Origin: VRUE01 sp963702955
GTDB lineage: Bacteria; Actinomycetota; Thermoleophilia; Solirubrobacterales; 70-9
Length of the DNA stretch: 64,000 nucleotides
Assembly (NCBI GenBank): GCA_963702955.1
Contig: OY969774.1
Span: 1,488,001-1,552,000 of the forward strand
Direction of reading: 5' to 3'
The notes beneath the pieces are model-generated. The model did not search any database and had not been told where the DNA came from. It worked only from the letters and a program-made list of their open reading frames with translations. Each line of letters starts with the position of its first letter. The first letter of the stretch is position 1. The position numbers and the translations under genes are program-made. Positions 7,704 through 17,008 of this stretch are shown in pieces.

Positions 7704-7945
7704 GATCGTGGCAGAGCGGCAGCGATCCGAGATCGACCGCCAAGCCCGGGTCGAGCAGGTCGCTGTCGGCGGAGAGCAGGCGACGATCGACCCGGCGGGC
7801 GATCGTCGCGTAGCTGGCGTCATAGAAGGTGAGGCCGTGCTCGAGCGCGAGCTCTGCGGTCGGTCGATGGTCCTCCGGGCGCAGGGCGATCGGCTCGCCG
7901 CAGATCTCCAGCAGGAGGTCGAGAGCAGCCGCAATCCCGAAGGGA
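7700..7945 (-). pseudogene. Truncated PIN-domain (VapC-like) toxin remnant
   Basis: Directly after the stop of the nucleotidyltransferase gene, on the same strand, an open frame encodes the C-terminal part of a PIN domain: FGIAAALDLLLEICGEPIAL, then HRPTAELALEHGLTFYDASY, then ATIARRVDRRLLSADSDLLD. The late conserved Asp residues (TFYDASY, SADSD) are present. The first 40-50 residues with the leading catalytic Asp are missing and no start codon is available. The 3' end runs into the end of the convergent HNH gene without a family-like stop. It looks like a vapC cut at both ends. Confidence 0.65.
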
Positions 7946-7948
7946 CTT

Positions 7949-8488
7949 TCAGCCCTTCAGCAGAGCACCGAGCTTCTCGACCGCGGGGTCGTCCTCATCG
8001 ACCAGCTCGGCGATCGTCGCCGCAGCCCCCTCGATGTCCTCCGGGGTCGCGATCGCGATCGCCTCGATGTCGGCCCAATCCTTGGTGCGATCGAAGAAGG
8101 CCTTGAAGATGACCAGGGAAGCGCAATCGAGCACCGGGATGTCGCGGCCCTCGAGCTGGACCCAGACGACCGCGCCGGCGACGGCATCGTGGAGGGGCAC
8201 GTTGTTGAGGAAGACGTCGATCGGCGTCCCTTCCCAGTCCAGGCGCGCCTGACCATCGCGCCTGACCTTGTTAACGTCCTTCTTCCTCACCCGAACGCCG
8301 CGGGGCAGCGATTTCAGTACGGACTCGGCCTCGGAGGCGTTGACGAAGATGTTGACGTCGAGATCGCGCGTACCACGAGGTTCCTCAGTGCAATAAGCCA
8401 GCGCGATCGCCCCGCCAAACGCATGGGCGAGACCGGCCTCGGTAAGCGCATCGTGGATCGAGAACAGCTTTTCGACCAGCTCGCTCAT
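7949..8488 (-). CDS. Nucleotidyltransferase-fold protein, partner of the upstream HTH gene
   Basis: The 179-residue product has a minimal nucleotidyltransferase fold: GG in AFGGAIALAYC, the metal-binding DLD in RGTRDLDVNIFV, and a third acidic strand in TPIDVFLNN. A helical C-terminal part follows (ASLVIFKAFFDRTKDWADIE), similar to AbiEii-type and related predicted nucleotidyltransferases. Its ATG overlaps the HTH gene's stop by 4 bp (ATGA), so the two are translationally coupled. Such pairs are predicted toxin-antitoxin or defence modules in which the nucleotidyltransferase modifies tRNA or protein. A second pair on the same plan lies at 49206-50101. No experimental function can be read from sequence. 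Confidence 0.75.
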   Translation of the reverse strand: MSELVEKLFSIHDALTEAGLAHAFGGAIALAYCTEEPRGTRDLDVNIFVNASEAESVLKSLPRGVRVRKKDVNKVRRDGQARLDWEGTPIDVFLNNVPLHDAVAGAVVWVQLEGRDIPVLDCASLVIFKAFFDRTKDWADIEAIAIATPEDIEGAAATIAELVDEDDPAVEKLGALLKG

Positions 8489-8805
8489 CCGGCCGAGCCC
8501 CCTTTGGCGAGGCGATCCGGCAGCCGCGGGTAGCCAAGCTCGGGGCGAGGCCGGAACGGAAGCGCCTCGGCGAGCTCGAGGACCTGGACGAGGATCTTGC
8601 TCGCGCGGTCAACGTTGACCGGCGGCTTGCGTGGGGCCAGCGTCAGCTCGAGGCCGCCGGCGGCGGCCAGCCGCGCGAGCGCGTCGGCGCCCGGCTCGCG
8701 TTTGCCACGCACATAGGCGTTGACGACCGACCTCGGCATTCCCGCGCGCCGCGCCAGCTCCGCTTGGCTGAGGCCGCTGCGACCGACGATCTCACTTGCG
8801 ATCAT
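8485..8805 (-). CDS. XRE-family HTH regulator / antitoxin candidate
   Basis: The 106-residue product has a Cro/CI-type helix-turn-helix (GRSGLSQAELARRAGMPRSV, about residues 8-27; VNAYVRGKREPGADALARL). A C-terminal extension (VDRASKILVQVLELAEALPF) could contact the nucleotidyltransferase encoded next. The ATG at 8805 has no ribosome binding site; TAACAT (8817-8812 on this strand) ends 6 nt upstream, so the transcript is probably leaderless. A perfect palindrome overlaps that promoter, which fits autorepression. The gene is the first of a two-gene operon. Confidence 0.8.
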   Translation of the reverse strand: MIASEIVGRSGLSQAELARRAGMPRSVVNAYVRGKREPGADALARLAAAGGLELTLAPRKPPVNVDRASKILVQVLELAEALPFRPRPELGYPRLPDRLAKGGSAG

Positions 8806-8813
8806 CGTTCAAT

Positions 8814-8831
8814 GTTAGCGTATTCGCTAAC
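8814..8831. promoter_or_regulatory. Palindromic operator of the first HTH-nucleotidyltransferase operon
   Basis: GTTAGCGTATTCGCTAAC is a perfect 7-bp inverted repeat with a 4-bp spacer, 8 bp upstream of the HTH start codon. It overlaps the -10-like TAACAT. The likely binder is the HTH protein itself. Confidence 0.7.
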
Positions 8832-8839
8832 GTCCACTC

Positions 8840-9520
8840 TCAGCCCGCCGGCCTTCCGGCCGCCTCCTCGTCGGCGACGGCGATCATTGCCTCGTTCTCG
8901 ACCCGGCCGGCGGGGATCGAGCGGTCGCCGGCTAGCAGCTTGGCTAGCGGGTCGCGTGCCTTCTCGCCGAAGGTCAGCCAGAGGATCTGCCGGGCGGAGG
9001 CCAGCTCGGGATAGGTCAGGGTCATGCGGCGGTGGCCCTGGTACTCGCCACCCGTCACCGTGACCCGGCGGTCGCTCACCTCGAGCACCGGGTCGCCGGG
9101 GACCAGCGAGGCGGTGTGACCGTCGGGGCCGAGGCCGAGGTGGACGAAGTCGAGTCGCTCGGGGAGTTGCCGTTCGTAGTCCTCGGCGGCGGCGTCGAGG
9201 TCGCGGCTGGTCACCGACATCGGCCGCAGCGTCGCCTGGTGGGGCAGCGAGAGCATCTGGATCAGATGGGTGAGGTTGCGGGCGTCGTCGCCGGGCGGCG
9301 CGACCCGCTCGTCGACCTGGAAGAGCCGCGTCTGCTCCCAAGGCATCTCCTCCAGATCGCCGAGCACCCCGACCATGCCCCAGGGCGTCTTGCCGCCGCT
9401 CAGCGCCAGCGCGAACTCGCCCCGCTCCGCGACCGCCTGCCGTCCCGCCGTGGCGATCAGCTCGGCGGCCCGCCGCGAGGCGTCGCGGTCGTCGGCGAAG
9501 ACCTCTAGCTCGATCGGCAT
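8840..9520 (-). CDS. pgl: 6-phosphogluconolactonase
   Basis: The 226-residue cytosolic enzyme hydrolyses 6-phosphogluconolactone, the second step of the oxidative pentose phosphate pathway. Family marks are ALSGGKTPWGM (phosphate loop, about residues 39-49), FQVDERVAPPGDDARN and HLGLGPDGHTASLVPG with the catalytic His. The length is typical of the DevB type. It lies 22 bp downstream of gnd in the same direction, and zwf is divergent from gnd, so the three oxidative-branch enzymes form one locus. Confidence 0.93.
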   Translation of the reverse strand: MPIELEVFADDRDASRRAAELIATAGRQAVAERGEFALALSGGKTPWGMVGVLGDLEEMPWEQTRLFQVDERVAPPGDDARNLTHLIQMLSLPHQATLRPMSVTSRDLDAAAEDYERQLPERLDFVHLGLGPDGHTASLVPGDPVLEVSDRRVTVTGGEYQGHRRMTLTYPELASARQILWLTFGEKARDPLAKLLAGDRSIPAGRVENEAMIAVADEEAAGRPAG

Positions 9521-9542
9521 CGCGGTCGTCCCCGCCCGCCGC

Positions 9543-10559
9543 CTACGAGGTCTTCTCGTCGTGGCCGCCGAACTGTTTGCGCATCGCCGACAGCACCTTG
9601 TCGCCGAAGTCGCCGAGCCCGCGCGAGTAGAAGCGCTCGTGCAGCGCCGCGGTCAGGACCGGCGACGGCACTCCCTCGTCGATCGCCGCGATCGAGGTCC
9701 AGCGGCCCTCGCCCGAGTCCGAGACGCGCCCGGCGAAGTCCGAGAGGTCGGGCGATTCCTGCATCGCCGCCGCCGTCAGGTCGAGCAGCCAGGAGCCGAT
9801 CACGCTGCCCCGGCGCCAGACCTCGGCGACCTCCGGCAGGTTGAGCTCGTACTGGTAGTACTCGGGCTGCTCGAGCGGCGCCGTCTCGGCGTCCTGTTCG
9901 CGGTCGGCCTTGCCGGCGTCGGCGTTCTTGAGGATGTTCAGCCCCTCGGCGTAGGCGGCCATGATCCCGTACTCGATCCCGTTGTGGACCATCTTCACGA
10001 AGTGCCCGGCCCCGTTCGGGCCGCAGTGCAGGTAGCCGTTCTCGGAGGGGGACGGGTCGCCGGAGCGTCCCGGCGTGCGCTCCACGTCCCCCACTCCCGG
10101 CGCCAGCGAGGCGAAGATCGGGTCGAGCCGCTGCACCGCCCCGTCGGGACCGCCGATCATCAGGCAGTAGCCGCGGTCGAGCCCGAAGACGCCGCCGCTG
10201 GTGCCGCAGTCGACGAAGTCGAGCTGCCGCTCGCGCAGCTTCGCGGCGCGGCGGATGTCGTCGCGGTAGTAGGAGTTGCCGCCGTCAACGATCGCGTCGC
10301 CCGGCTCGAGCGTCGCGGCGACGTCGTCGATCGTCTTCTCGGTGATCTCCCCGGAGGGGACCATCACCCAGACGGCCCGCGGGGCGCTCAGCTTCGAGGC
10401 CAGGTCCCCCAACGAGGAGGCGCCCTCGGCGCCCTCCCCGGCCAGCTCGGCGACCGCCTCGGGGTTGACGTCGTAGGCGACGATGCGATGCCCGTCGCGC
10501 ATCAGTCGGCGGGCCATGTTGGCCCCCATGCGTCCGAGTCCGACGATTCCCAGCTCCAT
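9543..10559 (-). CDS. gnd: 6-phosphogluconate dehydrogenase, short (decarboxylating) type
   Basis: The 338-residue enzyme oxidises and decarboxylates 6-phosphogluconate to ribulose 5-phosphate. The N-terminal Rossmann motif is MELGIVGLGRMGANMARRLM. VDCGTSGGVFGLDRGYCLMI is the signature around the substrate site, and HFVKMVHNGIEYGIM holds the catalytic Lys. The length matches the short YqeC/GntZ class rather than the 470-residue class, which suggests NAD preference (inference). It is first in the gnd-pgl operon; the 89 bp up to zwf carry the promoters for both directions. Confidence 0.93.
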   Translation of the reverse strand: MELGIVGLGRMGANMARRLMRDGHRIVAYDVNPEAVAELAGEGAEGASSLGDLASKLSAPRAVWVMVPSGEITEKTIDDVAATLEPGDAIVDGGNSYYRDDIRRAAKLRERQLDFVDCGTSGGVFGLDRGYCLMIGGPDGAVQRLDPIFASLAPGVGDVERTPGRSGDPSPSENGYLHCGPNGAGHFVKMVHNGIEYGIMAAYAEGLNILKNADAGKADREQDAETAPLEQPEYYQYELNLPEVAEVWRRGSVIGSWLLDLTAAAMQESPDLSDFAGRVSDSGEGRWTSIAAIDEGVPSPVLTAALHERFYSRGLGDFGDKVLSAMRKQFGGHDEKTS

Positions 10560-10648
10560 CAGCGCTTCCTTCCTCTGGCGGTTCGCTCCGGCCCGATGCG
10601 GCTAACCCTACGCGACCGCGGAGGGCGACTCGGATAGCCTGGCGGGCG

Positions 10649-12061
10649 ATGGCGAAGCAGAGCGACGGAGCGGCCGCCGACGTGCTGACGATCTTCGGGA
10701 TCAGCGGCGACCTGGCGAAGAAAATGACCTTCCGGGCGCTCTACCGGCTGGAGGCGCGCGAAGCCCTCGACTGCCCGATCGTCGGCGTCGCGATCGACGA
10801 GTGGGACGACGAGAAGCTGCGCGAGCACGCCCGCGAATCGATCTCCGCCACCGTCGCCAGTCCCGACGAGGACGTCTTCTCGCGGCTCGCCGCGCGCCTC
10901 TCCTACATCCAGGGCGACTACGCCGACCCCTCCACCTTCGAGCGGGTGGCGAAGGCGATCGGCGACGCCAAGCGCCCCGTCTTCTACCTCGAGATCCCGC
11001 CTTCCCTCTTCGCCACCGTGGTCGGCGGCCTCGGCAAGGCCGGCCTGACCGCGAACGCGCGGGTGGTGATCGAGAAGCCGTTCGGGCACGACCTCGAATC
11101 GGCCCGGGCGCTCAACGCCGAGCTGCACGAGGTCCTCGCCGAGGAGCAGATCCTGCGGATCGACCACTACCTCGGCAAGGAGCCGGTGATGGACATCACC
11201 TACCTGCGCTTCGCCAACTCGCTGCTGGAGCCGGTCTGGAACCGCGAGCACGTCTCCCACGTGCAGGTGACGATCGCCGAGGACTTCGGCGTCAACGACC
11301 GCGGCCGCTTCTACGACGCGGTCGGGGCGATGCGCGACGTGATCCAGAACCACGCCCTGCAGGTGCTGGCGCTGGTCGCGATGGAGCCCCCGGCCGGCAA
11401 CCAGCCCGACTCGATCCGCGACCGCAAGGTGGAGATGTTCCGGGCGACCCGGACCGCCGACCCGAAGCGCTACGTGCGCGGCCAGTACGACGGCTTCCTC
11501 GAGGTGGAGAACGTGGCCCCGGACTCGACCACCGAGACCTTCGCCGCGCTCGAGCTGGAGATCGACAACTGGCGCTGGAGCGGCGTGCCGTTCTTCATCC
11601 GGGCCGGCAAGAACCTGCCGGCGAAGGCGAGCGAGGTCAACGTCGTCTTCAAGCGCCCGCCGCGGCTCGGGATCGGAACCGGCAGGCTGCCGGAACCGAA
11701 CCAGATGACGGTGCGGATCGAGCCCAAGGCCGGCGCCCGCACCCGCCTCTGGGCGAAGAAGGCCGGCGAAGAGGCGTTCGAGCCGGCCGACCTCGAGGTG
11801 CTGTTCGAGAAGGTCCCCGGCGAGGATCCGGAGCCCTACGAGCGGCTGCTCGGCGACGCGCTCGCCGGCCGCACCCAGCTCTTCACCCGCGAGGACACGG
11901 TCGAGGAGACCTGGCGGATCGTGCAGCCCCTGCTCGACGAGCCGGGGCCGGTCCACCCGTATGAGCCGGGGACGTGGGGCCCGCCGGAGGCGGCGAAGCT
12001 GACCCGCGGGATCAGCCAGTGGCTCGACCCGTGGCTGCCGCGGGCCGACGCCAATGCCTAG
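10649..12061 (+). CDS. zwf: Glucose-6-phosphate 1-dehydrogenase
   Basis: The 470-residue enzyme catalyses the first oxidative pentose phosphate step, glucose 6-phosphate to 6-phosphogluconolactone, with reduction of NAD(P)+. Marks are the dinucleotide site FGISGDLAKKMTFRALYRL (about residues 16-34), EKPFGHD and the active-site motif RIDHYLGKEPV with the catalytic His. TAGCCT (10635-10640) ends 8 nt before the ATG and no ribosome binding site is evident, so the transcript may be leaderless. It is divergent from gnd-pgl. Confidence 0.95.
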   Translation: MAKQSDGAAADVLTIFGISGDLAKKMTFRALYRLEAREALDCPIVGVAIDEWDDEKLREHARESISATVASPDEDVFSRLAARLSYIQGDYADPSTFERVAKAIGDAKRPVFYLEIPPSLFATVVGGLGKAGLTANARVVIEKPFGHDLESARALNAELHEVLAEEQILRIDHYLGKEPVMDITYLRFANSLLEPVWNREHVSHVQVTIAEDFGVNDRGRFYDAVGAMRDVIQNHALQVLALVAMEPPAGNQPDSIRDRKVEMFRATRTADPKRYVRGQYDGFLEVENVAPDSTTETFAALELEIDNWRWSGVPFFIRAGKNLPAKASEVNVVFKRPPRLGIGTGRLPEPNQMTVRIEPKAGARTRLWAKKAGEEAFEPADLEVLFEKVPGEDPEPYERLLGDALAGRTQLFTREDTVEETWRIVQPLLDEPGPVHPYEPGTWGPPEAAKLTRGISQWLDPWLPRADANA

Positions 12062-12068
12062 CGGCGTG

Positions 12069-12102
12069 CTAGGTTTTGGCCCCCCTAATTAGGGCCACCT
12101 AA
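12069..12102. promoter_or_regulatory. Iron-box cluster upstream of efeU
   Basis: TTAGG (12089-12093) and CCTAA (12098-12102) form a dyad with a 4-bp spacer; the last A is the first base of the efeU start codon. Just upstream CTAGG (12069-12073) and CCTAA (12084-12088) form a wider dyad, and CCCTAATTAGGG is itself palindromic. TTAGG/CCTAA half-sites are the hallmark of DtxR/IdeR iron regulators, though the classic site has 9 bp between them. The same narrow dyad occurs before efeO. Confidence 0.65.
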
Positions 12103-12971
12103 TGATCCCCACCTTCGTCATCACCCTGCGAGAGGGCGTCGAGGCCTCTCTGATCGTCGGCATCATCGCCGCCTTCCTGGTCAAGGAGGGCCGCCGCGAC
12201 GCGATCCGGCAGATGTGGATCGGCGTCGCGATCGCGATCGTGCTCTGCACGGCGGTGGCGGTTGTCCTGCGCGTGGTCGGCCAAGAGCTGCCGCAGCAGC
12301 AGCAGGAGGGGCTCGAGACCGTGATCGGCCTGGTCGCCGTCTCGACGATCTCCTACATGATCGTCTGGATGCGTCGCCACGCGCGCGGCATCAAGGCCGC
12401 CCTGGAGGGCGAGGCCGCATCGGCGCTGGCGGCCGGCTCGACGATGGCGCTGGTCGGGATGGCCTTCCTGGCGGTGCTGCGCGAGGGCTTCGAGACCTCG
12501 GTCTTCCTGCTCGCCGCCTTCCAGGACGCCAGCGACACGACCGCGGCCGGGATCGGCGCCGTAGTCGGGCTGCTCGCCGCGGTCGGGATCGGGCTCGGCA
12601 TCTACCGCGGCGGCGTGCGAATCAACCTCAGCCGCTTCTTTCGCGTCACCGGCCTGATCCTCGTCTTCGTCGCCGCCGGGCTGCTGGCGACGGCGGCCCA
12701 CACCGCCCACGAGGCCGGCTGGATCAACGGCCTACAGGGACAGGCGCTCGACCTCTCCTGGCTGGTTCAACCGGGGACCGTCTCGGGCTCGCTGCTGACG
12801 GGGATGCTCGGCCTGCAACCGCAGCCGACCGTGATCGAGGCGATGGTCTACCTGCTCTACGCGGTGCCGATGGCGCTCTACGTCGTCTGGCCGGACCGGC
12901 TGCGCCCGCGCCGCCGCCTCGCCCGCCTGCGAGGGTCGAGGCGAACCGCACCGGCCGAGAGCACCGCCTGA
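12102..12971 (+). CDS. efeU: Ferrous iron permease EfeU (FTR1 family)
   Basis: The 289-residue integral membrane protein has seven or so hydrophobic segments and both REGxE iron-binding motifs of the FTR1 family: TLREGVEASLIVGIIAAF (about residues 7-24) and VLREGFETSVFLLA (about 126-139). It moves iron across the membrane after oxidation by the partner peroxidase. No ribosome binding site precedes the ATG, which overlaps the iron box. efeB follows after 13 bp. Confidence 0.92.
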   Translation: MIPTFVITLREGVEASLIVGIIAAFLVKEGRRDAIRQMWIGVAIAIVLCTAVAVVLRVVGQELPQQQQEGLETVIGLVAVSTISYMIVWMRRHARGIKAALEGEAASALAAGSTMALVGMAFLAVLREGFETSVFLLAAFQDASDTTAAGIGAVVGLLAAVGIGLGIYRGGVRINLSRFFRVTGLILVFVAAGLLATAAHTAHEAGWINGLQGQALDLSWLVQPGTVSGSLLTGMLGLQPQPTVIEAMVYLLYAVPMALYVVWPDRLRPRRRLARLRGSRRTAPAESTA

Positions 12972-12984
12972 GCATCGGGCTCCG

Positions 12985-14217
12985 ATGAGTGAGATCACCC
13001 GCCGCCGGCTGCTCGCCTCGGCCGGAGTTGGAGCCGTCGGCATCGGCCTGGGCGCGGGCGGTTACGCGATCGGCCGCGACAGCGCCGAAGCGGGCGACGG
13101 AACCGGGACCGTCGCCTTCCACGGCGAGCACCAGGCGGGGATCGACACCCCCGTCCAGGACCGGCTCCACTTCGCTGCCTTCGACCTGGTGTCCGAGCGG
13201 CGCCCCGAGCTGCGCGAATTGATGCGCGAGTGGTCGCTGGCGGCGGCCGAAATGACCGCCGGGGAGATGATCGGCGACGTCAACGGCGAGCTGCCGGCGC
13301 CGCCGGACGACACCGGCGAGACGGTCGGCCTCGCACCCTCCAACCTGACGATCACCTTCGGCTTCGGGCCGGGGCTGTTCGAGCGGCGCGCGCTGGGGCT
13401 GCAGCGCCGCAGGCCGGCGCCCCTGCAGCCGATCCCGCCATTGCCGGGCGACGAGCTGAACGGCGACGAAAGCGGTGGCGACCTCTGCGTGCAGGCCTGC
13501 GCCGACGATCCCCAGGTCGCCTTTCACGCGATCCGCAACCTCGCCCGGATCGGGCGTGGGACCGTGGTCATGCGCTGGTCGCAGCTCGGCTTCGGCCGCA
13601 CCTCGTCCACCAGCCGCAGCCAGGACACCCCCCGCAACCTGATGGGGTTCAAGGACGGCACCGCCAACATCCACGCCGAGGACACCGATGCGATGCGGCG
13701 CTTCGTCTGGGTCGGCAGGGGCGATGGCCCCGGCTGGATGCGCGGCGGCAGCTACCTGGTCACCCGCCGGATCCGCATGCTGCTCGAGGTCTGGGACCGC
13801 TCGGCGCTGGAAGACCAGGAGCAGACGATCGGCCGGCGCAAGTACAGCGGCGCGCCGCTCGGCGAGAGCGACGAGTTCGATCCGCTCGACCTCGACGCCG
13901 AACGGGACGGGGAACCGACGATCCCGGTCAACGCCCATGTGCGGCTTGCCTCCCCCTCGTTCAACTCCGGCGAGCGGATCCTGCGGCGCGGCTACTCGTT
14001 CACCGACGGGGTCGACGAGAGCCTCGGCGAGCTCGAAGCCGGGCTCTTCTTCATCTGCTTCCAGCGCGACCCGCGCCGCCAGTTCGTGCCGATCCAGCGC
14101 CGGCTCGGCTCCCACGACGCCCTCGACGAGTACATCAAGCACGTCGGCAGCGCCGTCTTCGCCGTCCCCCCCGGCGCCCGCCCGGGCGGCTACGTAGGCG
14201 AAACGCTGCTCGGCTGA
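12985..14217 (+). CDS. efeB: Deferrochelatase / DyP-type peroxidase EfeB
   Basis: The 410-residue haem peroxidase is exported by the Tat pathway: the N-terminus reads ITRRRLLASAGVGAVGIGLG. DyP landmarks are NLMGFKDGTANI with the catalytic Asp (GxxDG), NAHVRLASP with the likely proximal haem His, and GLFFICFQRDPRRQF near the C-terminus. In EfeUOB systems it oxidises ferrous iron or handles haem iron at the cell surface for EfeU. It sits between efeU and efeO, 46 bp before the latter. Confidence 0.92.
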   Translation: MSEITRRRLLASAGVGAVGIGLGAGGYAIGRDSAEAGDGTGTVAFHGEHQAGIDTPVQDRLHFAAFDLVSERRPELRELMREWSLAAAEMTAGEMIGDVNGELPAPPDDTGETVGLAPSNLTITFGFGPGLFERRALGLQRRRPAPLQPIPPLPGDELNGDESGGDLCVQACADDPQVAFHAIRNLARIGRGTVVMRWSQLGFGRTSSTSRSQDTPRNLMGFKDGTANIHAEDTDAMRRFVWVGRGDGPGWMRGGSYLVTRRIRMLLEVWDRSALEDQEQTIGRRKYSGAPLGESDEFDPLDLDAERDGEPTIPVNAHVRLASPSFNSGERILRRGYSFTDGVDESLGELEAGLFFICFQRDPRRQFVPIQRRLGSHDALDEYIKHVGSAVFAVPPGARPGGYVGETLLG

Positions 14218-14245
14218 GCTATTCCGATCTCTTCCGTCGGTTTTT

Positions 14246-14261
14246 GTTAGGGTGCCCTAAC
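14246..14261. promoter_or_regulatory. Iron box upstream of efeO
   Basis: GTTAGGGTGCCCTAAC is a perfect 16-bp palindrome 2 bp before the efeO start codon. It contains TTAGG-N4-CCTAA, the same dyad found at efeU, and suggests that efeO also has its own iron-regulated promoter. Confidence 0.7.
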
Positions 14262-14263
14262 TC

Positions 14264-15376
14264 ATGAACGTCCGCGCAGCGCTCGCCATCGCCACTTTCG
14301 GCCTTCTCGCCCTCTTCGCAAGCGCCTGCGGCTCGAGCGAAGACGCACCGGCGGGGGCCAGGAAGCTGTCCTTCGAGCTGACCGACGCCGGCTGCGTGCC
14401 CCACGACGCGAAGGTGGCGGCGGGGCCGGTCGCCTTCGACGTCGAAAACGGCGGCAGCTCGAAGGTGACCGAGCTCGAGGTGCTCGACGGCGAAACGATC
14501 CTGGGCGAGGTCGAGAACCTCTCCGAAGGCCTCTCGGGCAGCTTCTCGCTGACCCTGGAGAAGGGCGAATACACCCTGCGCTGCAACGGCGGTTCTAACG
14601 AAGACGGGACTCTGACCGTGACCGGCAGCGCCTCCGCGCAGACGAGCCCCGAAGCCGACGCCGCAGTGACCCGGTACCGCAAGTACCTCGAGCGCAACAC
14701 CGACGAGCTGGTCGCCAAGACCGAACCGTTCGTCGCAGCCGTGGTCGCCGGCGACGTCTCCGAAGCGAAGGCGCTGTACCCGGCCGCTCGCGTCCCCTAC
14801 GAGCGGATCGAGCCGGTCGCCGAGTCCTTCGGGGACCTCGACCCGCGGATCGACGCCCGCGCCAACGACGTGCCACCGAGCGAATTCGGCGGCTTCCACC
14901 GGATCGAGAAAGCGCTCTGGGTCGAAGGCACGACCGCCGGGATGACGCCCGTCGCCAGGCAGCTCCTCGCCGACGTCGAAGAACTGCGGCACCTGGTCAA
15001 GTCCGTGGAACTGCAGGCGGTGCAGATCGCAAACGGCGCCGACGAGCTGCTCGGGGAGGTCTCGGCCTCGAAGATCACCGGCGAGGAGGAGCGCTACTCG
15101 CACATCGACCTGGTCAACTTCGAGGCCAACGTCGAAGGGGCGGAGGCGGCCTTCGACGCGGTCGAGCCGCTGGTGAGAACCGAGGATCCGAAGCTGGCAA
15201 AGGAAATCGAAGCCGACTTCGCCAAGGTCTACGCATCGCTGAAGCCCTACCGGCGCGGCGACGGCTTCGTCTCCTACACCGAGCTGACCAAGGCCGACAC
15301 CCGCAAGCTGGCGCAGGAAATCGACGCGCTGGCCGAGAAGCTCTCGCAAGTGCCGGCCCTGATCGTCCAGCAGTAG
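14264..15376 (+). CDS. efeO: Iron uptake lipoprotein EfeO (cupredoxin plus imelysin M75 domain)
   Basis: The 370-residue exported lipoprotein has a lipobox FASAC (Cys near residue 20). A cupredoxin-like domain with Cys ligands (DAGCVPHDAK, YTLRCNGG; about residues 35-125) comes next, and then an imelysin/M75 helical domain with the HxxE motif in FGGFHRIEKALW. This is the full-length EfeO arrangement, the periplasmic or surface iron-binding partner of EfeU and EfeB. No ribosome binding site precedes the ATG; the iron-box palindrome sits directly upstream. It is the last gene of the U-B-O cluster. Confidence 0.92.
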   Translation: MNVRAALAIATFGLLALFASACGSSEDAPAGARKLSFELTDAGCVPHDAKVAAGPVAFDVENGGSSKVTELEVLDGETILGEVENLSEGLSGSFSLTLEKGEYTLRCNGGSNEDGTLTVTGSASAQTSPEADAAVTRYRKYLERNTDELVAKTEPFVAAVVAGDVSEAKALYPAARVPYERIEPVAESFGDLDPRIDARANDVPPSEFGGFHRIEKALWVEGTTAGMTPVARQLLADVEELRHLVKSVELQAVQIANGADELLGEVSASKITGEEERYSHIDLVNFEANVEGAEAAFDAVEPLVRTEDPKLAKEIEADFAKVYASLKPYRRGDGFVSYTELTKADTRKLAQEIDALAEKLSQVPALIVQQ

Positions 15377-15391
15377 CCGTAGGCTGGGCGG

Positions 15392-16939
<1,548 letters not shown>

Positions 16940-17008
16940 AGGACGCCATTCAGGCGGTCGGCTGACCGCGGACGGAGCCCGCCCGCCTGCCACCATCCCC
17001 GGCTCGAC

